This document shows, piece after piece, positions 36,460-44,975 of a DNA stretch of 64,000 nt. A program made the position numbers and the translations under genes. Position 1 is the stretch's first letter. Each line of letters starts with the position of its first letter. This DNA comes from Jiangella asiatica (GTDB lineage: Bacteria; Actinomycetota; Actinomycetes; Jiangellales; Jiangellaceae): contig NZ_SMKZ01000009.1 of assembly GCF_004349065.1 (NCBI RefSeq), positions 62,001-126,000 on the forward strand. The letters run 5' to 3'. The notes below the pieces were generated by a model. It worked only from the letters and a program-made list of their open reading frames with translations, ran no database searches and was not told the origin of the DNA.

Positions 36460-37400
36460 AAGGAGGAGGCGACGCACGTGGGGCCGCACGGGCGCCGGGT
36501 CCCGGTCCAGCCGCGGGTTCGGAGCACCGCCGCCTGCTCGAGCGCGACGCCGCACGGGTCGCCGAACACGTCGGCGTGACCGTAGCGAAGCGTCGCGTGG
36601 CCCTGGACGGTGGCGCGATTGTCGCGTCGGCGGTCGCGGAACCGTCCATCGCCGGCATGGCCGACGCGGCCGTCGAGCTCGACGCGGACCGAGTACGGCT
36701 CGTAGTCGACGTCGATCCAGATCGCGCGGCCGCCGGCGACACGCCGTTGCCGGGTGCCCACGGGCAGTCCGTGCGCCCTTTCGACCCGGCGCAGGTGACG
36801 CAGCTCCAATGGCGACTGGGCACCGGAGGCGACATCGGTGAGCATCGCCTCCAGCATCGGTCGCCCGCGGATCTTCTTTCGCCGTCCAAGCGCGTCGGCC
36901 AGCCGCTCCGGTGTCGTGGTCCGGCGCTGGCCGGCCGAGGTCACCCAGCCCTCGGCCTCACGCGGATGGGGTGCGGAGTCGACGAGGTCCAAAACGGTCT
37001 CTTCCACACGAGTTCGCGGTGGGAGCCTCGTGGGATGCCGGGTGACCGGGAGCCGGTGGGCGTAGTGCACGCGAACGACCTGGACCTTGCTGCGCACATG
37101 GCGGTCCGCGGGAGCGGTGACGTGCACGGTTGGGCCGGGATCGTCGCAGATGCCGTCGAGATAGGCGGCGGTCCGGTGGCTGGCGACGGCGCCACGGCCA
37201 GCCCGCAGGATCGCCGCCCACACCTGTGCCTCGAACGTCAGCGGACCGGTGACGGTGGCGTAGACGGCTGTGTGAACGCGATTCCAGCGGCCAGACTCGA
37301 CGAGCCACTTCAGCGCGTCGTCCGTCAGGCCGTGCTCCAGCGCCTGGGCGCGGCTGACGATGCCGTGCTGCCGTGCCGCGAGGTCGTCGAGCGAGGACAT
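36453..37400 (-). CDS. AbiEi-family antitoxin-like protein with DUF559-like C-terminus
   Basis: A 315-residue protein. The N-terminal LAARQHGIVSRAQALEHGLTDDALKWLV is the winged-helix AbiEi antitoxin domain; AILRAGRGAVASHRTAAYLDGI follows as usual. The C-terminal third (YSVRVELDGRVGHAG, RDRRRDNRAT) resembles the DUF559 endonuclease-like region seen in many solitary actinobacterial relatives. No AbiEii toxin lies next to it. Palindromes A and B flank it, and its TGA stop is inside palindrome A. Confidence 0.8.
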   Translation of the reverse strand: MSSLDDLAARQHGIVSRAQALEHGLTDDALKWLVESGRWNRVHTAVYATVTGPLTFEAQVWAAILRAGRGAVASHRTAAYLDGICDDPGPTVHVTAPADRHVRSKVQVVRVHYAHRLPVTRHPTRLPPRTRVEETVLDLVDSAPHPREAEGWVTSAGQRRTTTPERLADALGRRKKIRGRPMLEAMLTDVASGAQSPLELRHLRRVERAHGLPVGTRQRRVAGGRAIWIDVDYEPYSVRVELDGRVGHAGDGRFRDRRRDNRATVQGHATLRYGHADVFGDPCGVALEQAAVLRTRGWTGTRRPCGPTCVASSFP

Positions 37401-37460
37401 GCCGTCGAGCGTGACCGACGCCGCGGCGGAGCGCCAGCACCAATCTTCGCCCTGTGGATA

Positions 37461-37518
37461 CCCATGATCATCAACGATTTCGGGTGCTATGACCCCCGAG
37501 ATCGTTAATGATCATGGG
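37461..37518. repeat. intergenic palindrome, copy B
   Basis: Same element as copy A in the same orientation, 24-bp arms with two mispairs and the identical loop TGCTATGACC. One of the two changes (GTTGATG to GTTAATG) creates the TAA stop codon of the fumarylacetoacetase gene at 37505-37507. Together with copy A it brackets the AbiEi-like gene as a unit of about 1.1 kb. Confidence 0.85.
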
Positions 37519-38728
37519 AGCGGGGCGGGGTGATCTGGCCCGTCACAGCGCCGAGGTGGATGCGGGTGTCGTCGGGGCCGGCGGCGGTGGCGCTGATGGT
37601 CACGGTGTCGCCGTCCTCGAGGAACGAGCGGCTCGAGCCGTCGGCCAGGGCGACCGGCTCGGCGCCGTTCCAGGTCAGCTCCAGAAAGCAGCCGCTGCCG
37701 CCGGGACGCGGCCCGCTGACGGTGCCGGAGGCGAACAGGTCGCCGGTGCGGACCGAGGCGCCGTTGGCGGTCAGGTGCGCGAGCTGCTGCGCGGGCGTCC
37801 AGTACATGCCGGCGAACGGGGGCCGCGACACGACCGTGTCGTTCCAGGTCACGGTGAACTCCAAATCCAGGCCCCACGGATCGGCGTCGCGCAGGTACGC
37901 CGCCGGTTCCGGGTCGCGCGGCGGCGGGTCGACCCGTGCGTGCGAGAGGGCGTCCAGGGGCACCACCCACGGTGAGATGGACGTCGCGAACGACTTGCCC
38001 AGGAACGGGCCGAGCGGCACGTACTCGAAGGCCTGGATGTCGCGTGCGGACCAGTCGTTGACCAGCACCATCCCGAAGACGTGCTCGGTGAAGTCGGCGA
38101 CGGGGACCGGTGCACCCAGCCGCGACGGCGTGCCGACGACGAAGCCGGCCTCGACCTCGATGTCCAGCCGCAGCGACGGTCCGTGCTCGACCCGTCCGTC
38201 GGCCGGCGGTCCTATGCGGCGAAGTCCGGACGGGCGGGTCACCGGGGTCCCGGAGACGACGACGGTGCCGGCGCGGCCGTGGTAGCCGATGGGCAGGTGC
38301 CGCCACGCCGCGGGCAGCCCGGGAGAGTTGGGGCGGAAGAGCTGCCCGACGTTCTCGGCGTGCGTCTGCGAGGCGTAGAAGTCGACGTAGTCGCCGACGT
38401 CGAAGGGCCGGCGCAGCTTCACGTCGCGCACGGGTACGAGATGCGGCTCGACGAGGTCGCGGTGCGGCTCGCCGGTGACCAGCTCGAGCAGCCAGCCGCG
38501 CACGGCGTCCCAGGCGCGCCGGCCGGCGGCCAGGAACGGGTTGAGGGTGGGCTGGGCGAACAGGTGTGCCCCGTCCAGGCCCCCGGTCGCGGCCAGCGGC
38601 GCCAGGTCGAGCACGTGGTCGCCGACGGCGACGCCGACCCGGGGCTCCTCACCGGGCGTGGAGAAGATGCCGTACGGCAGGGTCCAGGCGTCGAACGCGG
38701 CGCCGTCGGGGAGGTCCAGCCAGGTCAC
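37505..38728 (-). CDS. fahA: fumarylacetoacetase
   Basis: A 407-residue fumarylacetoacetate hydrolase, last step of tyrosine degradation, giving fumarate and acetoacetate. Recognisable parts: N-terminal LPYGIFSTPGEEPRVGVAVGDHVLDL, DFYASQTHAENVG, YHGRAGTVVVSGTPV, LDIEVEAGFVVG (metal Glu) and VNDWSARDIQAFEYVPLGPFLGK (metal Asp, catalytic site). GTG start overlaps the stop of the upstream partner gene by 4 bases (GTGA). The C-terminal SHDH and the stop come from palindrome B. Confidence 0.94.
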   Translation of the reverse strand: MTWLDLPDGAAFDAWTLPYGIFSTPGEEPRVGVAVGDHVLDLAPLAATGGLDGAHLFAQPTLNPFLAAGRRAWDAVRGWLLELVTGEPHRDLVEPHLVPVRDVKLRRPFDVGDYVDFYASQTHAENVGQLFRPNSPGLPAAWRHLPIGYHGRAGTVVVSGTPVTRPSGLRRIGPPADGRVEHGPSLRLDIEVEAGFVVGTPSRLGAPVPVADFTEHVFGMVLVNDWSARDIQAFEYVPLGPFLGKSFATSISPWVVPLDALSHARVDPPPRDPEPAAYLRDADPWGLDLEFTVTWNDTVVSRPPFAGMYWTPAQQLAHLTANGASVRTGDLFASGTVSGPRPGGSGCFLELTWNGAEPVALADGSSRSFLEDGDTVTISATAAGPDDTRIHLGAVTGQITPPRSHDH

Positions 38729-39597
38729 CGCGTGACCTTATCGGGTCCGGCGAGCAGCCCGAGGGCGATCAGGTCGCCCAGCGGTTCGGCGATGCTGCAC
38801 GAGCCGTATGAGGCGAACCACCGCCGCGCGGAAGCGGCTCGTACGGCGTCGAGGTCGCCCACCGCGGCGGCGAGCCGGGCGCCGTCGTCGACCGAGAGCG
38901 CTGCCTCGACGTCGCGGGGCTCGCCGCCATCCAGCGCCGTGGCGACGCCCAGCAGCACGTTGAGGAATCCGTGCTCGACGACGCCGCCGGCGCGCGGTCC
39001 GCGGACCGCGTGGTGGAGCCCGGCGGTGAACTTCATGGCGATGCCGCGGTCGAGGCAGGCCAGCACGAACGCGGTGACCTCGGCCGGCGACGGGACGGCG
39101 TCGGGTTCGGCGCCGCCGGTGCGCAGCTTGGCCCGGTAGCCGGACTCGGCGATGACGTCCAAGGCGTTCTCCCACCCGGGCTCGCGGGGCACCTCGACGT
39201 AGGCGGGCTCGTCGTCGTCCGGGCCGCCGAGGGCGGCGTCGAGGGCGGCGACGGTGCGCCGCGCCGTCTCGCCCGGCGGCGACCCGCGCAGCGGCACCTC
39301 GACCCCGCGCAGCACCAGCTGGCCGTCGTGCGCGACGGTGTCGACCGCCTCCAGGATGCCGCCGGTCCCGGCGTCGACGACGACGGCGACGCCGAGCGGT
39401 TCCGGCTGGTCGCGCACCAGGGCGCCCAGCTCGTCGAGAGCCGATGACGGGCACAGCAGCGGCCCGACGAGTCCCGCGTACCACGCCGTGCGGTGGCCAC
39501 CATGAGCGGCGACGGCGTCGGGCAGCGGCAGGTTGCCCGGCGGGAAGACGGCGGCGTCGTCGACGAGCCGGTCGAAGATCGCGGGGATCGTCTCCAT
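38725..39597 (-). CDS. uncharacterised partner of fumarylacetoacetase
   Basis: A 290-residue cytoplasmic protein, first gene of a two-gene operon with fumarylacetoacetase and divergent from homogentisate dioxygenase. Start ATG (METIPAIFDRLVDDAAVFPPGN). Alternating strands and helices, with SGYRAKLRTGG and AMKFTAGLHHAVRGP as apparent catalytic-loop-like segments and EHGFLNVLLG after them. No known family recognised. The window has no maleylacetoacetate isomerase, so this protein could fill that role or a related one; this is inference from position only. Confidence 0.8.
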   Translation of the reverse strand: METIPAIFDRLVDDAAVFPPGNLPLPDAVAAHGGHRTAWYAGLVGPLLCPSSALDELGALVRDQPEPLGVAVVVDAGTGGILEAVDTVAHDGQLVLRGVEVPLRGSPPGETARRTVAALDAALGGPDDDEPAYVEVPREPGWENALDVIAESGYRAKLRTGGAEPDAVPSPAEVTAFVLACLDRGIAMKFTAGLHHAVRGPRAGGVVEHGFLNVLLGVATALDGGEPRDVEAALSVDDGARLAAAVGDLDAVRAASARRWFASYGSCSIAEPLGDLIALGLLAGPDKVTR

Positions 39598-39768
39598 GTG
39601 CGCATCCTCTCCTGCGCGGCGCCAGCGCCGGCCGGTGGTCCCGACCGTCCTTGACACCACTGCGTTCATCCTCGACGCTGGTCGATATGCGGGCAAGTGT
39701 GTCCGATAATCGGCACATGCCAGCGAACCGCGAACCAGCACCAGCTCACCAGAGAAGGTGAACGGCAG
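39598..39768. promoter_or_regulatory. homogentisate operon divergent promoter
   Basis: 171-base divergent region. A palindrome CCGAT-A-ATCGG lies at 39703-39713, and a TTGACA box at 39651-39656 points to the dioxygenase. AGAAGG 10 bases before the ATG at 39769 is the ribosome-binding site. No regulator gene is adjacent; the Lrp protein at 25617 or an unlinked factor may act here. Confidence 0.4.
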
Positions 39769-40971
39769 ATGTTCTATCGCAGTGTGGGCGAGATCCCGCC
39801 GAAGCGGCACACCCAGTTCCGCCGGCCCGACGGCGGTCTGTACCGGGAGGAGCTGATGGGCGAGGAGGGGTTCTCGTCGGATTCCTCCCTGCTCTATCAC
39901 GTGGGTGTGCCGTCGGCCATCGTGGACTCGCGGGTCTGGGAGCTGCCCGACGCGCGCACCGTGCCCAACCATCCGCTCAAGCCGATGCATCTGAGGCCGC
40001 ACGAGTTGTTCCCCGGCAACGACTGGAAGGCCGCCGACGTGGTGACCGGGCGGCGGCTGCTGCTGGGCAACGGCGATGTGCGCATCGCCTACGTGGCCGC
40101 GGGGGAGTCCTCGCCGCTGTATCGCAACGCGATCGGCGACGAGTGCGTCTATGTCGAGGACGGTGAGGCGAGGCTGGAGACGATGTTCGGGCTGCTCCAC
40201 GTGCGCCAGGGTGATTACGCGATCATCCCGCGGGCCACCGTGCACCGGTGGGTGCCCACCGGGGACGGGCCGCTGCGGGCCTACGTGGTGGAGGCCAACT
40301 CGCACATCGCGCCGCCGAAGCGGTACCTGTCGCGGTATGGGCAGTTCCTCGAGCACGCGCCGTACTGCGAGCGCGACCTGACCGCGCCGGCCGAGCCGCA
40401 CCTGGTGGAGCAGGCCGATGTCGAGGTGTTCACCAAGCATCGCGGGCACGGCCCGTCCGGGCTGGTGGGCAGTGTCGTCACCTACCCGACGCACCCGTTC
40501 GACGTGGTCGGCTGGGACGGGTGCCTGTACCCGTACACGTTCAACGTCGCCGACTTCGAGCCGATCACCGGGCGGATCCATCAGCCGCCGCCGGTGCACC
40601 AGGTGTTCGAGGGCTACAACTTCGTCATCTGCAACTTCGTGCCGCGCAAGGTCGACTACCACCCGCTGGCGGTGCCGGTGCCGTACTTCCACTCCAACGT
40701 CGACTCCGACGAGGTCATGTTCTACTGCGGCGGGGACTACGAGGCGCGCAAGGGCTCGGGGATCGGGCAGGGCTCGATCACGCTGCATCCGGGCGGGCAC
40801 TCGCACGGCCCGCAGCCGGCCGCGGTCGAGCGGTCGCTGGGCAAGGACTACTTCGACGAGCTCGCGGTCATGGTCGACACGTTCCGGCCGCTGGAGATCG
40901 GCGAGGCCGGCCAGACCAGCGACGACGGCGCCTACGCCTGGACCTGGAGCGGCCGCGGCCCGCAGAGTTGA
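39769..40971 (+). CDS. hmgA: homogentisate 1,2-dioxygenase
   Basis: A 400-residue non-haem iron dioxygenase, start MFYRSVGEIPPKRHTQFRRP. It opens the homogentisate ring to maleylacetoacetate. Cupin segments GDYAIIPRATVHRWVP, YFHSNVDSDEVMFYCGGDYEA and GSITLHPGGHSHGPQP contain the iron ligands. Slightly shorter than the human enzyme, typical of the actinobacterial form. It is divergent from the partner gene and fumarylacetoacetase. Confidence 0.95.
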   Translation: MFYRSVGEIPPKRHTQFRRPDGGLYREELMGEEGFSSDSSLLYHVGVPSAIVDSRVWELPDARTVPNHPLKPMHLRPHELFPGNDWKAADVVTGRRLLLGNGDVRIAYVAAGESSPLYRNAIGDECVYVEDGEARLETMFGLLHVRQGDYAIIPRATVHRWVPTGDGPLRAYVVEANSHIAPPKRYLSRYGQFLEHAPYCERDLTAPAEPHLVEQADVEVFTKHRGHGPSGLVGSVVTYPTHPFDVVGWDGCLYPYTFNVADFEPITGRIHQPPPVHQVFEGYNFVICNFVPRKVDYHPLAVPVPYFHSNVDSDEVMFYCGGDYEARKGSGIGQGSITLHPGGHSHGPQPAAVERSLGKDYFDELAVMVDTFRPLEIGEAGQTSDDGAYAWTWSGRGPQS

Positions 40972-41042
40972 AAAAGTCTCCGCATCGCTCCGACAGGGTC
41001 AGGATCATCTCCGTCCGGCGGCTGCCTTCTCGCTCACCTGAG

Positions 41043-41084
41043 CATCGGCGATCGACCCCGCGATCACGGGGCCGATTGCCGATG
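41043..41084. terminator. terminator hairpin between hmgA and ABC permease
   Basis: Imperfect inverted repeat: CATCGGC-GATCG-ACCCCG pairs with CGGGG-CCGAT-TGCCGATG around CGATCA. It sits between convergent genes, and its right arm runs into GATGATCA, reminiscent of the palindrome family. Confidence 0.55.
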
Positions 41085-41098
41085 ATCAAGCAGCAGCG

Positions 41099-42034
41099 TC
41101 AGGCGACGTCTCGGCGCCTCATGAGGACGGCGGCGACGACAACGAACGCCACCAGGTAGGCGGCCGTGAGCAGCGCGGCCGGTCCGCCGTCGAGCACGGT
41201 CAGCACCCCGGGCGTACCGTCGCCGTCGGGCTCGTTCGCGGCGCCGAGTGCACCGGCCAGCGACCCGCTTGCGGTGCCCGGCAGCACGTTCGTGACGTAC
41301 TCGACGCCGCTGAGCAGGTTGCCGACGCCGCGCAGCAGGTTCTCGACCACCAGCGACCACACCAGGCCCAGGCCCACCGCGAGCGCCGGGCTGCGGGTCA
41401 GCACCCCGACCAGGACACCGCCGGCCGCCCACATGCCGCTGATGAGCAGGCCGGCGCCGACCGACTCGGCGAGGGCGCCCAGCGACGGCCACACGATCGA
41501 CTGCCCCTCTGCGGACGCGATGAGCACGGAGGCGGCGACGTCGATGGCGAGCGTCGCGGCGACCACCCCGGTCACAATCGTGGCCACCGCGGCCAGCGTC
41601 CCGCCGAATGCGGCCAGCCGGCCCGGCCCCTGCGTCAGCACGGTCTTCCAAGTGCCCCAGCCGAAGCCGCTGCCGGTGGCCAGCGCGCCGAGGATGAACA
41701 TGATCGCGCCGCCGAACATCGGCATCCCGCCAGTGAAGATCTGCGGGATCGCCGACGGCATCAGCTCAGCCAGCAGGCTGTCCGACGCCACGCCCTCGGT
41801 GGCGAAGCTGGTCGAGCCGGTCGCGTAGGCGACGTAGTTGAACACATAGGTGAAGGTGAGGTTCAGTAGCAGCCAGACGCTCACCATGACCCACACCGCG
41901 GGCCACGCACGCAGCCGCAGCAGCTCCGCGCGAGCGCTCGCGGCCATGCCGGCGAGCGGTCCGGGGACGGTCCGTCGTCCGGTCCTGCCTGGTGCGGTCG
42001 TCACGGCCGCCACCTCCGTCGTCGTCGTGCTCAT
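41099..42034 (-). CDS. ABC transporter permease
   Basis: A 311-residue membrane protein with about six helices, including VWVMVSVWLLLNLTFTYVF, AIMFILGALATGSGFGW, ATIVTGVVAATLAIDVA, GLLISGMWAAGGVLVGVL and ALLTAAYLVAFVVVAAVLM. A long external loop with FATEGVASDSLLAELMP follows helix 1. This is the ABC-2 type layout of drug or peptide exporters. Start overlaps the end of the ATPase gene by 4 bases. Confidence 0.88.
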   Translation of the reverse strand: MSTTTTEVAAVTTAPGRTGRRTVPGPLAGMAASARAELLRLRAWPAVWVMVSVWLLLNLTFTYVFNYVAYATGSTSFATEGVASDSLLAELMPSAIPQIFTGGMPMFGGAIMFILGALATGSGFGWGTWKTVLTQGPGRLAAFGGTLAAVATIVTGVVAATLAIDVAASVLIASAEGQSIVWPSLGALAESVGAGLLISGMWAAGGVLVGVLTRSPALAVGLGLVWSLVVENLLRGVGNLLSGVEYVTNVLPGTASGSLAGALGAANEPDGDGTPGVLTVLDGGPAALLTAAYLVAFVVVAAVLMRRRDVA

Positions 42035-42969
42035 CGTTCCTCCTCCACGGGCGCCGCGGCGCCCACACCGGGTCCGGCGGCGTCGCCGGTCATCTCGAAG
42101 AAGACGTCCTCCAGCGACCGCTCGGACGGCCGGATCTCACGGATGTCGACGCCGGCACCGACCAGCGCCCGGGCCAGCTCCGGTGCCCAGTCCTCGCCGA
42201 GCTCGAGGCTCAGACCGTCGTCGAGCAGCTGGACCGCGTCGTCACCGGCCACCCGCATCGCCACGGCCAGGGCCTGGTCGACGGGATCCGCGCGGACCAG
42301 CAGGGTGCTGCCGCCACGCAGGTCGGCGACGGTGCTCTCGGCGAGCAGTCGCCCGCCGGCGATCACACCGACCCGGTCGCAGATCTCCTGGACCTCGCTG
42401 AGCAGGTGGCTGGACAGCATCACCGTCTGGCCCTGACCGGCCAGGTCGACGATGAGCCGGCGCATGTCGGCCATGCCGCCGGGGTCCAGGCCGTTGGTGG
42501 GCTCGTCGAGCACCAGCAGGTCCGGCTCGCCAAGCAGCGCCGACGCGACGCCCAGCCGCTGCTTCATGCCCAGTGAGTAGGACTTGAACGCGTCGTCGCC
42601 ACGCTCGGCCAGGTCGACCCGCTGCAGGGCCGACTCCACCGCGCGGTCCGGCACCCGCTGGTAGCGGGCCATCACGCGCAGGTTGTCGCGCCCGGAGAGG
42701 TACGGGTAGAAGCCGGGTCCTTCGATCAGCGCGCCCGTGCGGGCGACGGCGCCCGGCTCGCCCGGCCCGTGGCCGAGGACGGTCGCGCTCCCACTGGTGG
42801 GACGGACCAGGCCGAGCAGCATGCGCAGCGTGGTCGTCTTGCCGGCTCCGTTCGGTCCGAGGAAGCCGTACACCTCGCCGCTGCGGACGGTGAGGCTCAC
42901 GTCGCTCACGGCGAGCCGTTCGCCGTAGCGCTTGGTCAACCTGTCGGTGACCACGATGGTGTTCGTCAT
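42031..42969 (-). CDS. ABC transporter ATP-binding protein
   Basis: A 312-residue ATPase: Walker A GPNGAGKTT, Q-loop, signature SLGMKQRLG, Walker B LLVLDEPTNGLD and the switch His in VMLSSHLLSE. The C-terminal 90 residues form the extension found in DrrA/BcrA-type drug-export ATPases. It works with the downstream permease. The adjacent divergent histidine kinase and response regulator probably control the pair. Confidence 0.94.
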   Translation of the reverse strand: MTNTIVVTDRLTKRYGERLAVSDVSLTVRSGEVYGFLGPNGAGKTTTLRMLLGLVRPTSGSATVLGHGPGEPGAVARTGALIEGPGFYPYLSGRDNLRVMARYQRVPDRAVESALQRVDLAERGDDAFKSYSLGMKQRLGVASALLGEPDLLVLDEPTNGLDPGGMADMRRLIVDLAGQGQTVMLSSHLLSEVQEICDRVGVIAGGRLLAESTVADLRGGSTLLVRADPVDQALAVAMRVAGDDAVQLLDDGLSLELGEDWAPELARALVGAGVDIREIRPSERSLEDVFFEMTGDAAGPGVGAAAPVEEER

Positions 42970-43101
42970 GGCTCAACGCTCTCGCCGGCCGGCCGTCGCC
43001 CGCGTCGTGCCGGGAGCGGCATCGCGTGTACGCAGATCGACGTACGCGGTTACGCCCGAGGATCGATGCCTGGCACGCCGCCGGCGCCTATGGTCGGAGG
43101 C

Positions 43102-44307
43102 GTGAAGTGGACCGACCGTGTCAACGTGTGGGCGCAGGATGCCGCGCTCGCGCTGCTGTTGCTGTTCGTGGGCATCGGCGGGACGCACGCGGCCACCGAG
43201 GGACAGGAGTGGAGCCGCGACCCGGAGCCGTTCACCTACGTGCTCGTGGTGATCGCGACGGTGTCGCTGGCGTGGCGGCGGCGCTATCCGCGCGGGGTGC
43301 TCGTCGTCAGCGGGGCGGCCGTGCTGACCTACCTGGTGGTGGGCTACGCCTACGGCCCGATCATGTTCACCATCGTCGTCGTCTGTTACACGGCCGGCTC
43401 GTCGCTGCCGCTGCGGGAGGCGCTGCGGTGGGTCGGCGGCTACTACGTGCTGATGTTCGCCGTGTCGATGGTGCGGATCGTCGACGAGTCCGGCTCCGAC
43501 CTGTGGCGGCAGGTGACGGGCTGGGGGATCGCCTCCATGGCCGCGTTCGCCGCACCGGTCGCCGTCGGCGCCGCGCTGCGGACCCGGCGCGAGTCGCAGG
43601 AGGACGTGCGGGCGGCGCTGGCGCGGCGCGCGGTGTCGGAGGAGCGGCTGCGCATGGCCCAAGAGCTGCACGACTCCGTCGGGCACGGGCTCGCCGTCAT
43701 CGCCATGCAGGCCGGCGTCGCGCTGCACGTGCTCGACCGCAACCCGACGAAGGTCCGCGAGGCGCTGGAGGCCATCCGCGACACCAGCCGCGCCTCGCTC
43801 GACGGCCTGCGCGCGGAGCTGCAGGAGCTGCGCAGCCCGGTCAGCGACGAGGCGCCGCGCCGGCCGGTGCCCGGGCTGGCCGAGGTCGAGGTGCTGCTCG
43901 AACGCATCCGGGCCGGCGGCGTCGAGGTGTCCGCGCGGCTGCCCGATCCGGCCGAGGACGGCGCCGAGCTGCCGCCGGAGATCGACGTCGCGGCGTACCG
44001 GATCGTGCAGGAGTCGCTGACCAACGTGCTGCGGCACGCCGGTGCGACCCGGGCCGAGGTGCACGTCCGCCGCGCTGGCGACGAGCTGCTGCTCGACGTC
44101 ACCGACAACGGCGCGGGCGCGGAGGCCGGGACGTCGTCGCCGGCGGTCGGGTCCGGTACCGGGATCGCCGGCATGCGGGCCCGCGCGGAGGCGCTGGGGG
44201 GCCGGCTGCAGGCCGGGCCACGCACCGGCGGCGGGTTCGCCGTCCACGCCCGGCTACCCCTGGCGCGCGCGGACCGAGAGCCGGACATGTCAGGATCGAC
44301 GTCATGA
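43102..44307 (+). CDS. NarL-type sensor histidine kinase
   Basis: A 401-residue kinase with four to five N-terminal helices (ALALLLLFVGIG, YVLVVIATVSLAW, VLTYLVVGYAYGPIMFTIVVV, MAAFAAPVAVGAAL) and no large sensor domain. HisKA_3 motif RMAQELHDSVGHGLAVIAMQ and HATPase motif VQESLTNVLRHAGATRA follow. GTG at 43102 is taken as start because TATGGT lies 7 bases upstream (leaderless); ATG at 43090 is in that box. It partners the regulator that overlaps by 4 bases. Confidence 0.9.
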   Translation: MKWTDRVNVWAQDAALALLLLFVGIGGTHAATEGQEWSRDPEPFTYVLVVIATVSLAWRRRYPRGVLVVSGAAVLTYLVVGYAYGPIMFTIVVVCYTAGSSLPLREALRWVGGYYVLMFAVSMVRIVDESGSDLWRQVTGWGIASMAAFAAPVAVGAALRTRRESQEDVRAALARRAVSEERLRMAQELHDSVGHGLAVIAMQAGVALHVLDRNPTKVREALEAIRDTSRASLDGLRAELQELRSPVSDEAPRRPVPGLAEVEVLLERIRAGGVEVSARLPDPAEDGAELPPEIDVAAYRIVQESLTNVLRHAGATRAEVHVRRAGDELLLDVTDNGAGAEAGTSSPAVGSGTGIAGMRARAEALGGRLQAGPRTGGGFAVHARLPLARADREPDMSGSTS

Positions 44308-44975
44308 GTGACGGCACGATCAGGGTCGCGGTGGTGGACGACCAAGCATTGGTCCGGATGGGTTTGCGCACCCTGCTGGAGACCGAGGACGACACCGAGC
44401 TGGCCGGCGAGGCCAGCGACGGGCGCAGCGGCGTCGACGTCGTGCGCCGCACCCGGCCCGACATCGTGCTCATGGACATCCGGATGCCGGTGATGGACGG
44501 ACTGGCGGCGCTGCGCGAGATAACCACCGATCCCGGCCTCGCCGACGTCAAGGTCATCGTGCTCACCACGTTCGAACTCGACGAGTACGTCTTCGAGGCG
44601 CTGCGCGGCGGGGCCAGCGGGTTCGTCCTCAAGGACTCACCGCCCGACGAGCTGCTGCACGCCATCCGGGTGGTCGCCGACGGCGCCTCGCTGCTGTCGC
44701 CGTCGGTCACCCGGCGGGTCATCGAGAAGTTCAGCGCCCGCGAGGCGCCGGCCAGCGCGCCGCACCCGGAGCTGGACCGGCTCACCGAGCGAGAGCGCGA
44801 GATCGTCGCCTGGGTCGCCACTGGGCGGTCCAACGACGAGATCGCCGCCGAGCTGGTCGTCAGCCCTGCCACGGTGCGCACGCACGTCAGCCGGGCCATG
44901 GTGAAGCTGCACGCCCGCGACCGCGCCCAGCTGGTCGTGTTCGCGGTCCAGTCCGGTCTGACGCTTCCGGGATGA
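44304..44975 (+). CDS. NarL/LuxR-family response regulator
   Basis: A 223-residue regulator. Receiver domain with phospho-Asp in PDIVLMDIRMPVMDG and Lys in LKDSPPDEL; C-terminal LuxR helix-turn-helix LTEREREIVAWVATGRSNDEIAAELVVSPATVRTHVSRAMVKL. ATGA overlap with the kinase gene upstream and with the HAD gene downstream, so the three are one transcript. It probably controls the divergent ABC exporter. Confidence 0.95.
   Translation: MSDGTIRVAVVDDQALVRMGLRTLLETEDDTELAGEASDGRSGVDVVRRTRPDIVLMDIRMPVMDGLAALREITTDPGLADVKVIVLTTFELDEYVFEALRGGASGFVLKDSPPDELLHAIRVVADGASLLSPSVTRRVIEKFSAREAPASAPHPELDRLTEREREIVAWVATGRSNDEIAAELVVSPATVRTHVSRAMVKLHARDRAQLVVFAVQSGLTLPG

Noticed and set aside
38725-40806. 693-codon minus-strand frame containing the fumarylacetoacetase partner protein
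   Set aside because: The part before METIPAIF overlaps homogentisate dioxygenase on the other strand and lacks protein-like composition; start placed at 39597.
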